Assembly (NCBI GenBank): GCA_038209275.1
Contig: JBBQXW010000228.1
Location: 1 to 11,892 of the forward strand
DNA: 11,892 bases
Direction: 5' to 3'
Origin: L227-5C sp038209275
GTDB lineage: Bacteria > Chloroflexota > Chloroflexia > Chloroheliales > Chloroheliaceae
Part shown: in pieces, positions 1 through 5,627 of the stretch
Layout of the letters: each line of letters opens with the position of its first letter
How positions within the stretch are numbered: the stretch's first letter is position 1
Translations under genes and position numbers: made by a program
The notes under the pieces: model-generated
Told to the model about the DNA's origin: nothing
The model's input: the letters and a program-made list of their open reading frames with translations, nothing else
Databases searched by the model: none

Positions 1-453
1 ATCCGCGTTAGCTTGAATCTGTCCACTGGCACTGACTGCCAGAGTAACCGGCTGGCGGGTGGTAGCCTGGGTAGTCAAGCCCTGAAAAACGGTACTGGTC
101 TGGGTACTGCGTACCCAGAAAAATGTACCAACCCCGGCGGCCAGACCCAATAACACCACAAAAATCCAACCCCAGGGATTACTCCGGCGCTTGCGGGCAG
201 CACGAGTTCGGGGTGGCTGCGGCGGGTTTGGTCGGCCCAGGCTACCGCCACCTGATTTGGCTGGTTCGGCGGTAAGCGGGGACGCGGACGGGGTTGCCGT
301 ATCATGCGCCGGGGCTGCCGTACCGTTTGTAGTCGTCGTTGGCACGCCGGGAGTGCTGACCGTCGGGGTCGGTATCAGGGTGGGCCTGACATCAGTCTCA
401 TACTGTTCCGACCGGGCTTCACTCTCGGAGTTTTGCCTTTTATCATCGTCCAT
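1..453 (-). CDS. Efflux periplasmic adaptor (HlyD/MacA-type membrane-fusion protein), N-terminal part
   Basis: The frame is open from ATG at 453 to the window edge, giving 151 residues; the C-terminal part lies outside. Residues 1-90 are hydrophilic and rich in Pro, Thr and Ser (probably disordered and cytoplasmic), ending in a basic patch (RTRAARKRR). A membrane helix follows at about 94-114 (WGWIFVVLLGLAAGVGTFFW). Residues 132-149 (TRQPVTLAVSASGQIQAN) match the first beta-strand usual in RND/MacA-type adaptors, where the mature periplasmic domain begins. Such proteins link an inner-membrane transporter (RND or MacB-type ABC) to the outside. The start is supported by GGAG about 9 nt upstream. 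The gene diverges from a two-component system, so it may be that system's target. The family call rests on a short stretch plus topology; the long disordered N-terminus is unusual. Confidence 0.75.
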   Translation of the reverse strand, partial: MDDDKRQNSESEARSEQYETDVRPTLIPTPTVSTPGVPTTTTNGTAAPAHDTATPSASPLTAEPAKSGGGSLGRPNPPQPPRTRAARKRRSNPWGWIFVVLLGLAAGVGTFFWVRSTQTSTVFQGLTTQATTRQPVTLAVSASGQIQANAD

Positions 454-612
454 TTTTTCAACTCCTCGGTTTTAGCAGTTGTCGCAGAAATCTTCTTAAT
501 TTTAATCTATACGAAATTTAGTTAAATTCTCAGGAACACCAAGCTGTTCGCCTAATTTCAGCTCTGAACAGGGTTCATTGTAACATTAACGGCTGTTAAA
601 TAGGGTAAATTT

Positions 613-655
613 TCGCAAAGAAATTGCAAAGGAGAGCTTTGCAATTTCTTTGCGA
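613..655. repeat. Perfect 19-bp inverted repeat with 5-nt loop
   Basis: The arms at 613-631 and 637-655 are exact complements (starting TCGCAAAGAAATTG) around the loop GAGAG. There is no T-run on either side, so it is not a standard terminator. It could be a small repeat element or a large operator in the divergent region. Confidence 0.85.
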
Positions 656-715
656 CCAAACGCTGTACAAGCTGGCTTTAAATGTTAATATTAAGTATGT
701 TAACAGATTTGAGTG

Positions 716-721
716 TATAAT
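716..721 (+). promoter_or_regulatory. -10 box of the response regulator promoter
   Basis: TATAAT matches the sigma-70 consensus. The hexamer 17 bp upstream (AAGTAT, 693-698) is a poor -35, which suggests activator dependence. The predicted start of transcription near 728 lies downstream of the in-frame GTG at 713, which argues against that longer start. Confidence 0.5.
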
Positions 722-741
722 AAAAGAACCAATGCTTTGTT

Positions 742-774
742 ACAAAGTGGTCACAAAGTAGTCACAAGGAGTAA
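742..774 (+). promoter_or_regulatory. Three 11-bp direct repeats overlapping the ribosome binding site
   Basis: ACAAAGTGGTC, ACAAAGTAGTC and ACAAGGAGTAA follow each other with an exact 11-bp period. OmpR/PhoB-type regulators typically bind direct repeats with one-turn spacing. The third copy contains the Shine-Dalgarno AAGGAG (766-771) of the gene. Feedback control by the encoded regulator is therefore plausible; this is inferred from spacing only. Confidence 0.4.
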
Positions 775-778
775 TAAG

Positions 779-1555
779 TTGTCAGCACCAATGGGGCTAA
801 ATGAACAGGCCGAAAAAGAAATGACGCATACCAAAAAAATTCTGATTGTAGAAGATGAGCCAAATATTGCCGATTATCTAACAATCTATTGTAAAGCCGA
901 AGGTTATGAAGTGCTGCATGTCCGCGATGGATTGGATGGACTGGTAAAATTTCAGGCCGAAAAACCTGATTTTGTGTTACTGGATTTAATGCTCCCTGGT
1001 CTGGATGGAGTAGAAGTTTGCCGCCGTATTCGGGCTACCAGCGATATACCTATTATTATGGTAACAGCCCGCACTGATGAAGTAGATAAATTATTGGGCC
1101 TCGAAATCGGGGCGGATGATTATGTTACCAAGCCTTTCAGCCCCCGCGAATTAATGGCCCGAATGAGGGTGATTTTTCGGCGGCTGGAAAAAGTTAACGG
1201 GAGTGCGCTGCCCGAAGCAGAAGCGGAAGTAACCGGGTCGGGTTTACTGGAAGATAGCCTTTTTGTAATCGGCAAGCTGACCATTAATCGCGATAGCCGC
1301 GAGGTAGCCTATGAGGGCCGCCCTGTGCCGGCACTGACCAACAAAGAGTACGAATTGCTAATAACGCTGGCCCGCCACCCAGGACGAGTATATAGTAAAA
1401 TAGAACTGGAAGAAGCCCTGTACGATTGCGATTCGCTGATTGCCTCTCGCGCCATCGGTGTGCATATCTCAAATTTACGGGCCAAGTTGCCCAATCCCAA
1501 GCTGGTCGAAACCGTTCACGGAGTTGGCTATAAACTTTCACGCGAAGCACTTTAG
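779..1555 (+). CDS. OmpR/PhoB-family response regulator
   Basis: A 258-residue DNA-binding regulator of a two-component system. The receiver domain spans about 19-135: acidic pair E25/D26 in KILIVEDEP, phospho-acceptor D69 in LLDLMLPG, switch T96 and K118 in VTKPF. A linker of about 30 residues leads to a winged-helix effector domain (about 165-255) ending in the typical VETVHGVGYKL. TTG at 779 is the preferred start because AAGGAG lies 7 nt upstream. ATG at 791 or 821 also keeps the whole receiver; GTG at 713 sits upstream of the predicted transcript start. The sensor kinase gene follows 240 bp downstream on the same strand, separated by a repeat element, and is the likely phosphodonor. Family is certain; the regulated genes are not known, though the divergent efflux adaptor is the obvious candidate. 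Confidence 0.95.
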   Translation: MSAPMGLNEQAEKEMTHTKKILIVEDEPNIADYLTIYCKAEGYEVLHVRDGLDGLVKFQAEKPDFVLLDLMLPGLDGVEVCRRIRATSDIPIIMVTARTDEVDKLLGLEIGADDYVTKPFSPRELMARMRVIFRRLEKVNGSALPEAEAEVTGSGLLEDSLFVIGKLTINRDSREVAYEGRPVPALTNKEYELLITLARHPGRVYSKIELEEALYDCDSLIASRAIGVHISNLRAKLPNPKLVETVHGVGYKLSREAL

Positions 1556-1559
1556 ATAA

Positions 1560-1776
1560 TTTTGAGTTTTGAGTTTTGAATTTTGAGTTAAAAACTTCCG
1601 GCTGTGGTGTGGTAGGGGCGAATCGCATACGCCCTTTTGACCTTACACAGTGTTCGAGGGCGTATGCGATTCGCCCCTACCAAAACCGAAACTTAATTTT
1701 TAACGCTGCCTAACCATAAAGTATTGAATACGTTGCGCGATTTCAAAACTCAAAATTCAAAATTCAAAATTCAAAA
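1560..1776. mobile_element. Composite repeat element between regulator and kinase
   Basis: The ends are heptad arrays in opposite orientation: four units at 1560-1587 (TTTTGAG or TTTTGAA) and five at 1742-1776 (TTCAAAA or CTCAAAA). Inside is a perfect 25-bp inverted repeat, 1611-1635 with 1657-1681, around a 21-nt loop. Its arm starts GGTAGGGGCGAATCGCATAC. A second copy of this hairpin, reversed, is at 6803-6871. The element occupies nearly all of the gap inside what should be a two-gene operon, and it encodes nothing. It looks like a non-autonomous or REP-like insertion; the heptads may be a separate repeat that it landed in. I saw no clear target duplication here. Confidence 0.7.
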
Positions 1777-1795
1777 TAATTCGGGAGTTCGGTAA

Positions 1796-3316
1796 ATGTT
1801 AGTAATTAATAAAATTGGAAAAATTAAAAATATAAAACTTTCGCTCAGTACCAAGTTGATTTTGAGTATGGCAGGGCTGGTAATATTGAGTGCGGTTGCA
1901 TCGCTGCTGATTTCTAATATGGTAATTAACAATCAGACCCGCCAGCTGGAAGATAGCGTGCGGCGCGCTTCAACCCAAATTCAAGAAATAAGGCGGCAGA
2001 ACGTACAACCTGCTTCTACTACTATCGAGCAAATTCGCCAGATTCTCAATAATCCCGATGCAAACGACACTCCTGAAGCCCTTTTAGGCGATGTCCGACG
2101 GGCCATGAGCAACAGCGATTTTGTTAATGGGGCGGCTTATTTGAGAATTATGCGCGATTCGGGCTTCCCGGTTTCGGAGCCAGGCTGTTTTGGCCCACCT
2201 CCGCCTGGTGTATCCCCCGGCGACGTGGCAGTAGTAATCCCTAGAGGAGCAAACCGGGGAGTCACCCCGGCCCTCTTTTCCAATAACGAAAAATGCACTG
2301 GTAGCAGCGTCGGCGCGTTTTACAATTACCCCGTCGGGCAAGCCATTGCGCTGGGTAGCCTTTTCTCGGCACTGTGCGCGGTAGGATTGGGTTTCTTGCT
2401 TTCACGTACTATTGTGCGACCTGTGCGCGCTTTGGAACAGGCCAGCCAACGCATTGCCGACGGAAACTATAACCACGAAATCAAGCTGAATGGCCGAGAC
2501 GAACTGGCGCACCTCGCCCGCAGTTTCAACCGTATGGCGCTGGCTTTACGCCAGACCGAGCAGAAGCGCAAAGATTTGGTGGCCGATGTCTCGCACGAGC
2601 TACGCACTCCATTAGCTTCGATTCAGGGCTATAGCGAAGTACTGCGCGATGGCCTTGCTCCATCACGCGAACGCCAGGAAGAAATCCTCGATCATGTATT
2701 AAAAGAAGTCAAACACCTGACCAGTATGGTCAATTCAATGCGTGAATGGGTCAACAATGAACAGGCTCTGGAACATCTGGATGTAGAAGTAATGCCCGCC
2801 CGCTATGTCGCCGATATGGTAGTCGAGCGTTTCCGGCCCACCGCCGCCGCCAAAGGCATTGAGCTAGAACTGGAAGTTAGCAAACCCGAACCGCAGGTAC
2901 GGGCCGATGCCGATGCCTTGAGCCACGCCCTCAGCAATCTGGTAGACAACGCCCTGCGCTATACTCCCGAAGGCGGTAACGTCTGTGTCAAAATCGAGCA
3001 AGCAAAAACTACGATGCTGGATAAATCACCCCAGGTCAACTTTATAGTGCGCGATACTGGCTGCGGAATTGCCGCCGAGCATTTGCCTTTTATTTTTGAA
3101 CGATTTTACCGGGTAGATAAAAGCCGTGACCGCAATACCGGCGGTAGCGGACTGGGATTGGCGATTGTGCGAGATACGGTTCAGACGCTGGGCGGCGAAG
3201 TCAAAATCGAAAGCACCCCCGGCGAAGGCACTTCCATATTGTTCAGCCTACCCGCCGAACCATCTGCCCAACCAGTACGGGCCAAACGTAAGGTTGCCGC
3301 CTTCAAAGCGGGTTAA
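1796..3316 (+). CDS. Membrane sensor histidine kinase (HAMP-HisKA-HATPase)
   Basis: A 506-residue kinase. TM1 is at about 20-43, followed by an extracytoplasmic region of about 135 residues (44-180) and TM2 at about 183-203. HAMP is at about 204-256. The HisKA H-box is DVSHELRTPL with phospho-acceptor H267. The ATPase domain has the N-box around N385 (NLVDNALRYTPEGG), G1 at D420 (DTGCGI), an F-box (FIFERFYRVDKS) and G2 at 449-458 (GGSGLGLAIV). The catalytic set is complete. The sensing region is unlike named domains I know and carries two cysteines (C131, C167) beside a proline run, which could form a disulfide. The start is supported by GGGAG 8 nt upstream. It pairs with the OmpR-type regulator upstream. 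Its stop overlaps the stop of the convergent isomerase gene by 4 bp. Confidence 0.95.
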   Translation: MLVINKIGKIKNIKLSLSTKLILSMAGLVILSAVASLLISNMVINNQTRQLEDSVRRASTQIQEIRRQNVQPASTTIEQIRQILNNPDANDTPEALLGDVRRAMSNSDFVNGAAYLRIMRDSGFPVSEPGCFGPPPPGVSPGDVAVVIPRGANRGVTPALFSNNEKCTGSSVGAFYNYPVGQAIALGSLFSALCAVGLGFLLSRTIVRPVRALEQASQRIADGNYNHEIKLNGRDELAHLARSFNRMALALRQTEQKRKDLVADVSHELRTPLASIQGYSEVLRDGLAPSRERQEEILDHVLKEVKHLTSMVNSMREWVNNEQALEHLDVEVMPARYVADMVVERFRPTAAAKGIELELEVSKPEPQVRADADALSHALSNLVDNALRYTPEGGNVCVKIEQAKTTMLDKSPQVNFIVRDTGCGIAAEHLPFIFERFYRVDKSRDRNTGGSGLGLAIVRDTVQTLGGEVKIESTPGEGTSILFSLPAEPSAQPVRAKRKVAAFKAG

Positions 3317-4086
3317 TTTGTTGAAAGCCAGCCTAGACTTTCTTCCGATGACCCGACTGGATTGTATTCCAGACCGACATAGCCCGCATAACCGCTTGCC
3401 TCGATAGCGGCAAAAATAAAGGGGAAATTTAGCTCACCCGTGCCGGGCTGGTGGCGACCCGGCGAGTCGGCAATCTGGATATGCCCGATATGCGGGCTCT
3501 GTTCAAGAATGGTGGCGCTAATATTACCTTCCATACGCTGCATGTGGTAGACATCGTACTGAAATTTGAGATTGGGAACGCCAACCGTCGGCAAAAATTC
3601 CAGGGCGGCGCGGCTGGTACTAAACATATACGGGCCGTTATCCCAGGTATTGAGCGCTTCCAGCATTACCGTAACTCCCGCTTTTTGAGCTTCCTGCGCG
3701 ACCCAGGCCAGATTCTCGCGCACCCGCTCTAACTGGGCCGAGCGTTCTTCGCCCTCGCGCCACTTCCCGACCAGCGCGTGCATTTGGGTACAACCCACCG
3801 CCTGAGCCAGTTCAAGCGCCTGTGGCACATGTTCGCGGAACTGGCTCATACGCACAGGGTCGTTGAGAAGGCCGCGCTCTCCCGCCGCCAGATTTCCGCC
3901 ATCAAAATTAAAAAGAGCCACTTTTAGTCCGGCATCGTTGATGCGGCGAACTACCGCTTTGAGGTTTTCTCCGGCAGGCCAGGCAAACTCCACCGCCTGA
4001 AAACCGAGCCGGGCCGCCTGGTCGAAGCGCTCCAAAAAGGGATATTCCTTCAGCAAAAAAGAAACATTCAGGTCAAAATTTAGCAT
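3313..4086 (-). CDS. hyi: Hydroxypyruvate isomerase (Hyi family, TIM barrel)
   Basis: A 257-residue xylose-isomerase-like barrel, close to the usual 258 of this family. These cytosolic enzymes interconvert hydroxypyruvate and tartronate semialdehyde in glyoxylate/glycerate metabolism. Family residues are in place: E143 (VMLEALN), D178 (QYDVYHMQ), Q204 (HIQIADSPGR) and E240 (GLEYNP), which from memory correspond to the metal and catalytic residues of the E. coli enzyme. The C-terminus is short after E240 but within family range. AGAGG 6 nt upstream supports the ATG. The usual partners, glyoxylate carboligase and tartronate semialdehyde reductase, are not adjacent, so the gene stands alone. Related sugar isomerases (OtnI-type) share the fold, so the exact substrate is less certain than the family. 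Confidence 0.88.
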   Translation of the reverse strand: MLNFDLNVSFLLKEYPFLERFDQAARLGFQAVEFAWPAGENLKAVVRRINDAGLKVALFNFDGGNLAAGERGLLNDPVRMSQFREHVPQALELAQAVGCTQMHALVGKWREGEERSAQLERVRENLAWVAQEAQKAGVTVMLEALNTWDNGPYMFSTSRAALEFLPTVGVPNLKFQYDVYHMQRMEGNISATILEQSPHIGHIQIADSPGRHQPGTGELNFPFIFAAIEASGYAGYVGLEYNPVGSSEESLGWLSTN

Positions 4087-4139
4087 TTTAAGCCTCTGTG
4101 TTTATAAAATCTAATTCGGGTTTGAAATTCGTTTGGTCA

Positions 4140-4168
4140 GGTATATCAGTTTTTGGCAGAATTGTCTA
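4140..4168 (-). promoter_or_regulatory. Possible promoter of hyi
   Basis: On the minus strand TAGACA (4168-4163), a 17-bp spacer and TATACC (4145-4140) form a moderate sigma-70 promoter. TGA directly before the -10 resembles an extended -10. It sits about 55 bp upstream of the ATG. Confidence 0.4.
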
Positions 4169-4187
4169 ATTTTTTCATTTTCATAAC

Positions 4188-4220
4188 GGGTTTGATAAAT
4201 CAACCCCCTACTGGGGTAAA
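4188..4220. repeat. Dispersed intergenic repeat, copy A
   Basis: The stretch beginning GGGTTTGATAAATCAACCCC and ending with CTGGGGTAA matches 7429-7459 with a few substitutions and one indel. Both copies contain a GGGTT/AACCC inverted repeat; this copy also has ACCCC-CTACT-GGGGT. It lies between the hyi and marR-type promoters. Confidence 0.6.
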
Positions 4221-4255
4221 GTTTAAGTACTTTTAAAAATTGCCATTTAAACTAC

Positions 4256-4284
4256 TTGACAGAACGCGAAAGTAGCGGTAGAAT
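4256..4284 (+). promoter_or_regulatory. Sigma-70 promoter of the MarR-type gene
   Basis: TTGACA (4256-4261), a 17-bp spacer, then TAGAAT (4279-4284). The -35 is perfect and the -10 has 5 of 6 consensus bases. A transcript would start near 4291, inside the operator at 4287-4305. Confidence 0.75.
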
Positions 4285-4286
4285 AA

Positions 4287-4305
4287 TATTACCAGAATGA
4301 AAATA
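4287..4305. promoter_or_regulatory. Operator overlapping the MarR-type gene's transcript start
   Basis: TATTACC-AGAAT-GAAAATA begins 2 bp after the -10 box. Its left 11 bases, TATTACCAGAA, are identical to the operator at 4909-4927, and the right half is a degenerate match. This placement would block initiation, so autorepression by the MarR-type protein is the simplest reading. Confidence 0.55.
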
Positions 4306-4356
4306 TCTCGAATGAGAAACATTCTTGGATTTTCTAACCAAAGAAGGTAATTAACA

Positions 4357-4860
4357 ATGTCGGTTGAAAAACCGTTGAACCCGGAACAGCTTGCCGATGT
4401 GCGCGACTTTATTATGTTCCTGGGAGAGAAATTTAAGAACAGTACCGCCGATTTTGAAGATTTCAGCAAATGCTCTATTCAAGAAATTACGGTACTCAAA
4501 ATACTGGCACAGCGTGGGTCACTGGTGGTTAAAGAAATCGCCTGTCGCTTGAATAATATCAGTTTAAGCAGTCTGACACGGGTGCTAGACCGTTTGGAAG
4601 AGAGCGAATACATTACGCGCACGCTCAATCGGGAAGACCGCCGTAGCTTTCGCATTCAGCTTACCGAAAAAGGCGGCAAGCTGGCTGAAGCTTACCAGCA
4701 CAAGTTTGAACTGATGGCGCAAGGCGTACTCGAAGCGCTTACCCCCGCCGAACGGATGATTTTGATTGAGCTTTATTCAAAGGTACGAGCCAAATTAGGC
4801 GATATGGATATTAGCTTAACTGGCGCGCCCGAAACCAACAGCCCGGTTGCAAAGCAGTAG
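4357..4860 (+). CDS. MarR-family transcriptional regulator
   Basis: A 167-residue winged-helix repressor of the MarR type. N- and C-terminal helices (about 8-28 and 107-148) would form the dimer interface. The HTH covers about 44-83, with recognition helix NISLSSLTRVLDRLEE, and the wing carries the conserved DRR at 94-96 (NREDRRSFRIQLTEKG). Two cysteines (C39, C63) are present; a redox role is possible but C39 is not placed like the sensing Cys of OhrR. The start is supported by AAGG 9 nt upstream. A strong promoter and an operator-like palindrome precede it, and the same operator half recurs before the PadR-type gene downstream. The ligand and wider targets cannot be told from sequence. Confidence 0.92.
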   Translation: MSVEKPLNPEQLADVRDFIMFLGEKFKNSTADFEDFSKCSIQEITVLKILAQRGSLVVKEIACRLNNISLSSLTRVLDRLEESEYITRTLNREDRRSFRIQLTEKGGKLAEAYQHKFELMAQGVLEALTPAERMILIELYSKVRAKLGDMDISLTGAPETNSPVAKQ

Positions 4861-4866
4861 TAAAAA

Positions 4867-4882
4867 TGTGACGGGCATCACA
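4867..4882. promoter_or_regulatory. CRP-type binding site
   Basis: TGTGA-CGGGCA-TCACA is a perfect copy of the cAMP-receptor-protein consensus TGTGA-N6-TCACA. Its centre (4874.5) lies 41.5 bp upstream of A4916, a suitable start 8 nt past the TATAAT at 4903-4908. That is the class-II activator position. No good -35 box exists at this promoter, as expected for activated promoters. It starts 7 nt after the upstream stop codon. No CRP gene is in the window. Confidence 0.6.
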
Positions 4883-4902
4883 GACGCAAATTTTTTTTGC
4901 GC

Positions 4903-4908
4903 TATAAT
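4903..4908 (+). promoter_or_regulatory. -10 box of the PadR-type gene promoter
   Basis: TATAAT is a perfect -10. The bases 17 bp upstream (ACAGAC) do not resemble a -35. Just upstream, CGCAAA-TTTTT-TTTGCG (4885-4901) puts an eight-T tract between the CRP-type site and the -10; it could bend DNA or form a small hairpin after the marR-type gene. Confidence 0.65.
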
Positions 4909-4927
4909 TATTACCAGAACGGTAATA
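4909..4927. promoter_or_regulatory. Operator overlapping the PadR-type gene's transcript start
   Basis: TATTACC-AGAAC-GGTAATA is a perfect 7-bp inverted repeat directly after the -10 box. It shares TATTACCAGAA with 4287-4297, in the same position relative to the promoter. Binding by either the MarR-type or the PadR-type repressor would block transcription. Confidence 0.65.
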
Positions 4928-5013
4928 TTCAAAAGAGTGAATTATTCAGCATAGCAAGTAATAATACGGAAGACAACTTCTGGAAGTAATTAAATCAGAA
5001 AGGAAGGCTAACA

Positions 5014-5433
5014 ATGAACGAATTAAAGCAACTTTTTGAGATAGTAGAACAGGTGGCGGCAACCCGCCCCAGCTACAGCCTGTCCAACTTCTTACCACGG
5101 CAGGTGCTTGAACTCGGTGTCCTTAACGCCCTGGAAATGGGCAACCGCAGCGGCGACCAGCTTATCCGCGAACTCGCCCCGCTTTCGCGCCGCGCCAGCA
5201 GTGGTTTTGGGGTTAGTTACCCGCTTCTTCACGAAATGGAAGCCGAGGGTTTTATCCAGGCTTACCAACCGAGCGATACTCGCCGCCGCTTCTATACCCT
5301 GACCGAAAAAGGCCGAATGCGCTTTCAGCAGCTTGACCGCGAATATAGCAGCGCCGACCCGCAGCAGTTCCAGACTGGCCTAAGCCTGGTTTGGGGTCTG
5401 AACAATGTCAGCATTGCAACGCACGCTAATTAA
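5014..5433 (+). CDS. PadR-family transcriptional regulator
   Basis: A 139-residue winged-helix protein. After about 25 N-terminal residues come the PadR-type core: VLELGVLNALEMG (31-43), SGDQLIREL (46-54), recognition helix region FGVSYPLLHEMEAEGFI (65-81) and the wing TRRRFYTLTEKGRMRFQQL (89-107). The C-terminus (108-139) is short, as in small PadR proteins that dimerise by a single C-terminal helix. The start is certain: AGGAAGG lies 7 nt upstream. The leader is about 98 nt. Its promoter combines a CRP-type site, a -10 box and the operator shared with the MarR-type gene, so it appears to sit below that regulator. PadR proteins commonly repress efflux or detoxification genes; no such target is adjacent downstream. 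Confidence 0.88.
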   Translation: MNELKQLFEIVEQVAATRPSYSLSNFLPRQVLELGVLNALEMGNRSGDQLIRELAPLSRRASSGFGVSYPLLHEMEAEGFIQAYQPSDTRRRFYTLTEKGRMRFQQLDREYSSADPQQFQTGLSLVWGLNNVSIATHAN

Positions 5434-5442
5434 AAACCAAAA

Positions 5443-5485
5443 CGGCGAGTTTGCACCCGCCTTTAGATAGATTAGCTATTTTTCT
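5443..5485 (+). terminator. Weak terminator candidate after the PadR-type gene
   Basis: A short GGCG...CGCC stem is followed by a small ATAG/CTAT stem and then TTTTTCTTTT. Stems are short, so this is only a possible Rho-independent terminator. Confidence 0.3.
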
Positions 5486-5536
5486 TTTCAGGGATAATCT
5501 TCTGCTTTAGAAGCAATTCCCTTTTATATAAATATT

Positions 5537-5575
5537 CAGAAGGGCCACGTCGAGATTACTCGCGTGGCTCTTCTG
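5537..5575. terminator. Strong hairpin between convergent padR-type and esterase genes
   Basis: Arms 5537-5549 and 5563-5575 pair over 13 bp with one G-T wobble, and continue with CGAG/CTCG around the loop ATTA. It lies between two convergent genes, where a bidirectional terminator is expected. There is no clear T-run on the plus side and only an AT-rich stretch on the minus side, so its efficiency is uncertain. Confidence 0.55.
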
Positions 5576-5627
5576 GCGTGGTAACGGGTGGTTCGTTGCC
5601 CAAACTACCAATATGTCCCACCTTCAA

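Larger units (their letters stand above)
454..778. promoter_or_regulatory. Divergent control region between the efflux adaptor and the response regulator
   Basis: This 325-bp stretch has no gene. It holds several short inverted repeats that look like operators: GAACA-N6-TGTTC at 534-549, TGAAC-AGG-GTTCA at 565-577, TTAAC-GGCT-GTTAA at 586-599, TTAATATTAA at 685-694 and TGTTAACA at 699-706. TGTTAA occurs at 594, 683 and 699. A perfect 19-bp hairpin lies at 613-655. The arrangement suggests joint control of both divergent genes, but the binding proteins are unknown. No convincing -35/-10 pair was found for the adaptor. Confidence 0.5.

Noticed and set aside
713..778. GTG at 713 as start of the response regulator
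   Set aside because: It lies upstream of the transcript start predicted from TATAAT at 716-721, has no Shine-Dalgarno, and the added residues do not fit the receiver family.
1284..1628. Open frame on the minus strand over the end of the response regulator
   Set aside because: It overlaps a certain gene on the other strand and runs into the repeat element; no recognisable domain.
1560..1776. Heptad arrays considered as a CRISPR array
   Set aside because: Units are 7 bp with no spacers and reverse orientation across the element; no cas genes are present.
4191..4202. TTGAT-AA-ATCAA, resembling an FNR site
   Set aside because: FNR sites need 4 bp between the half-sites; here there are 2, and the sequence is part of the dispersed repeat.
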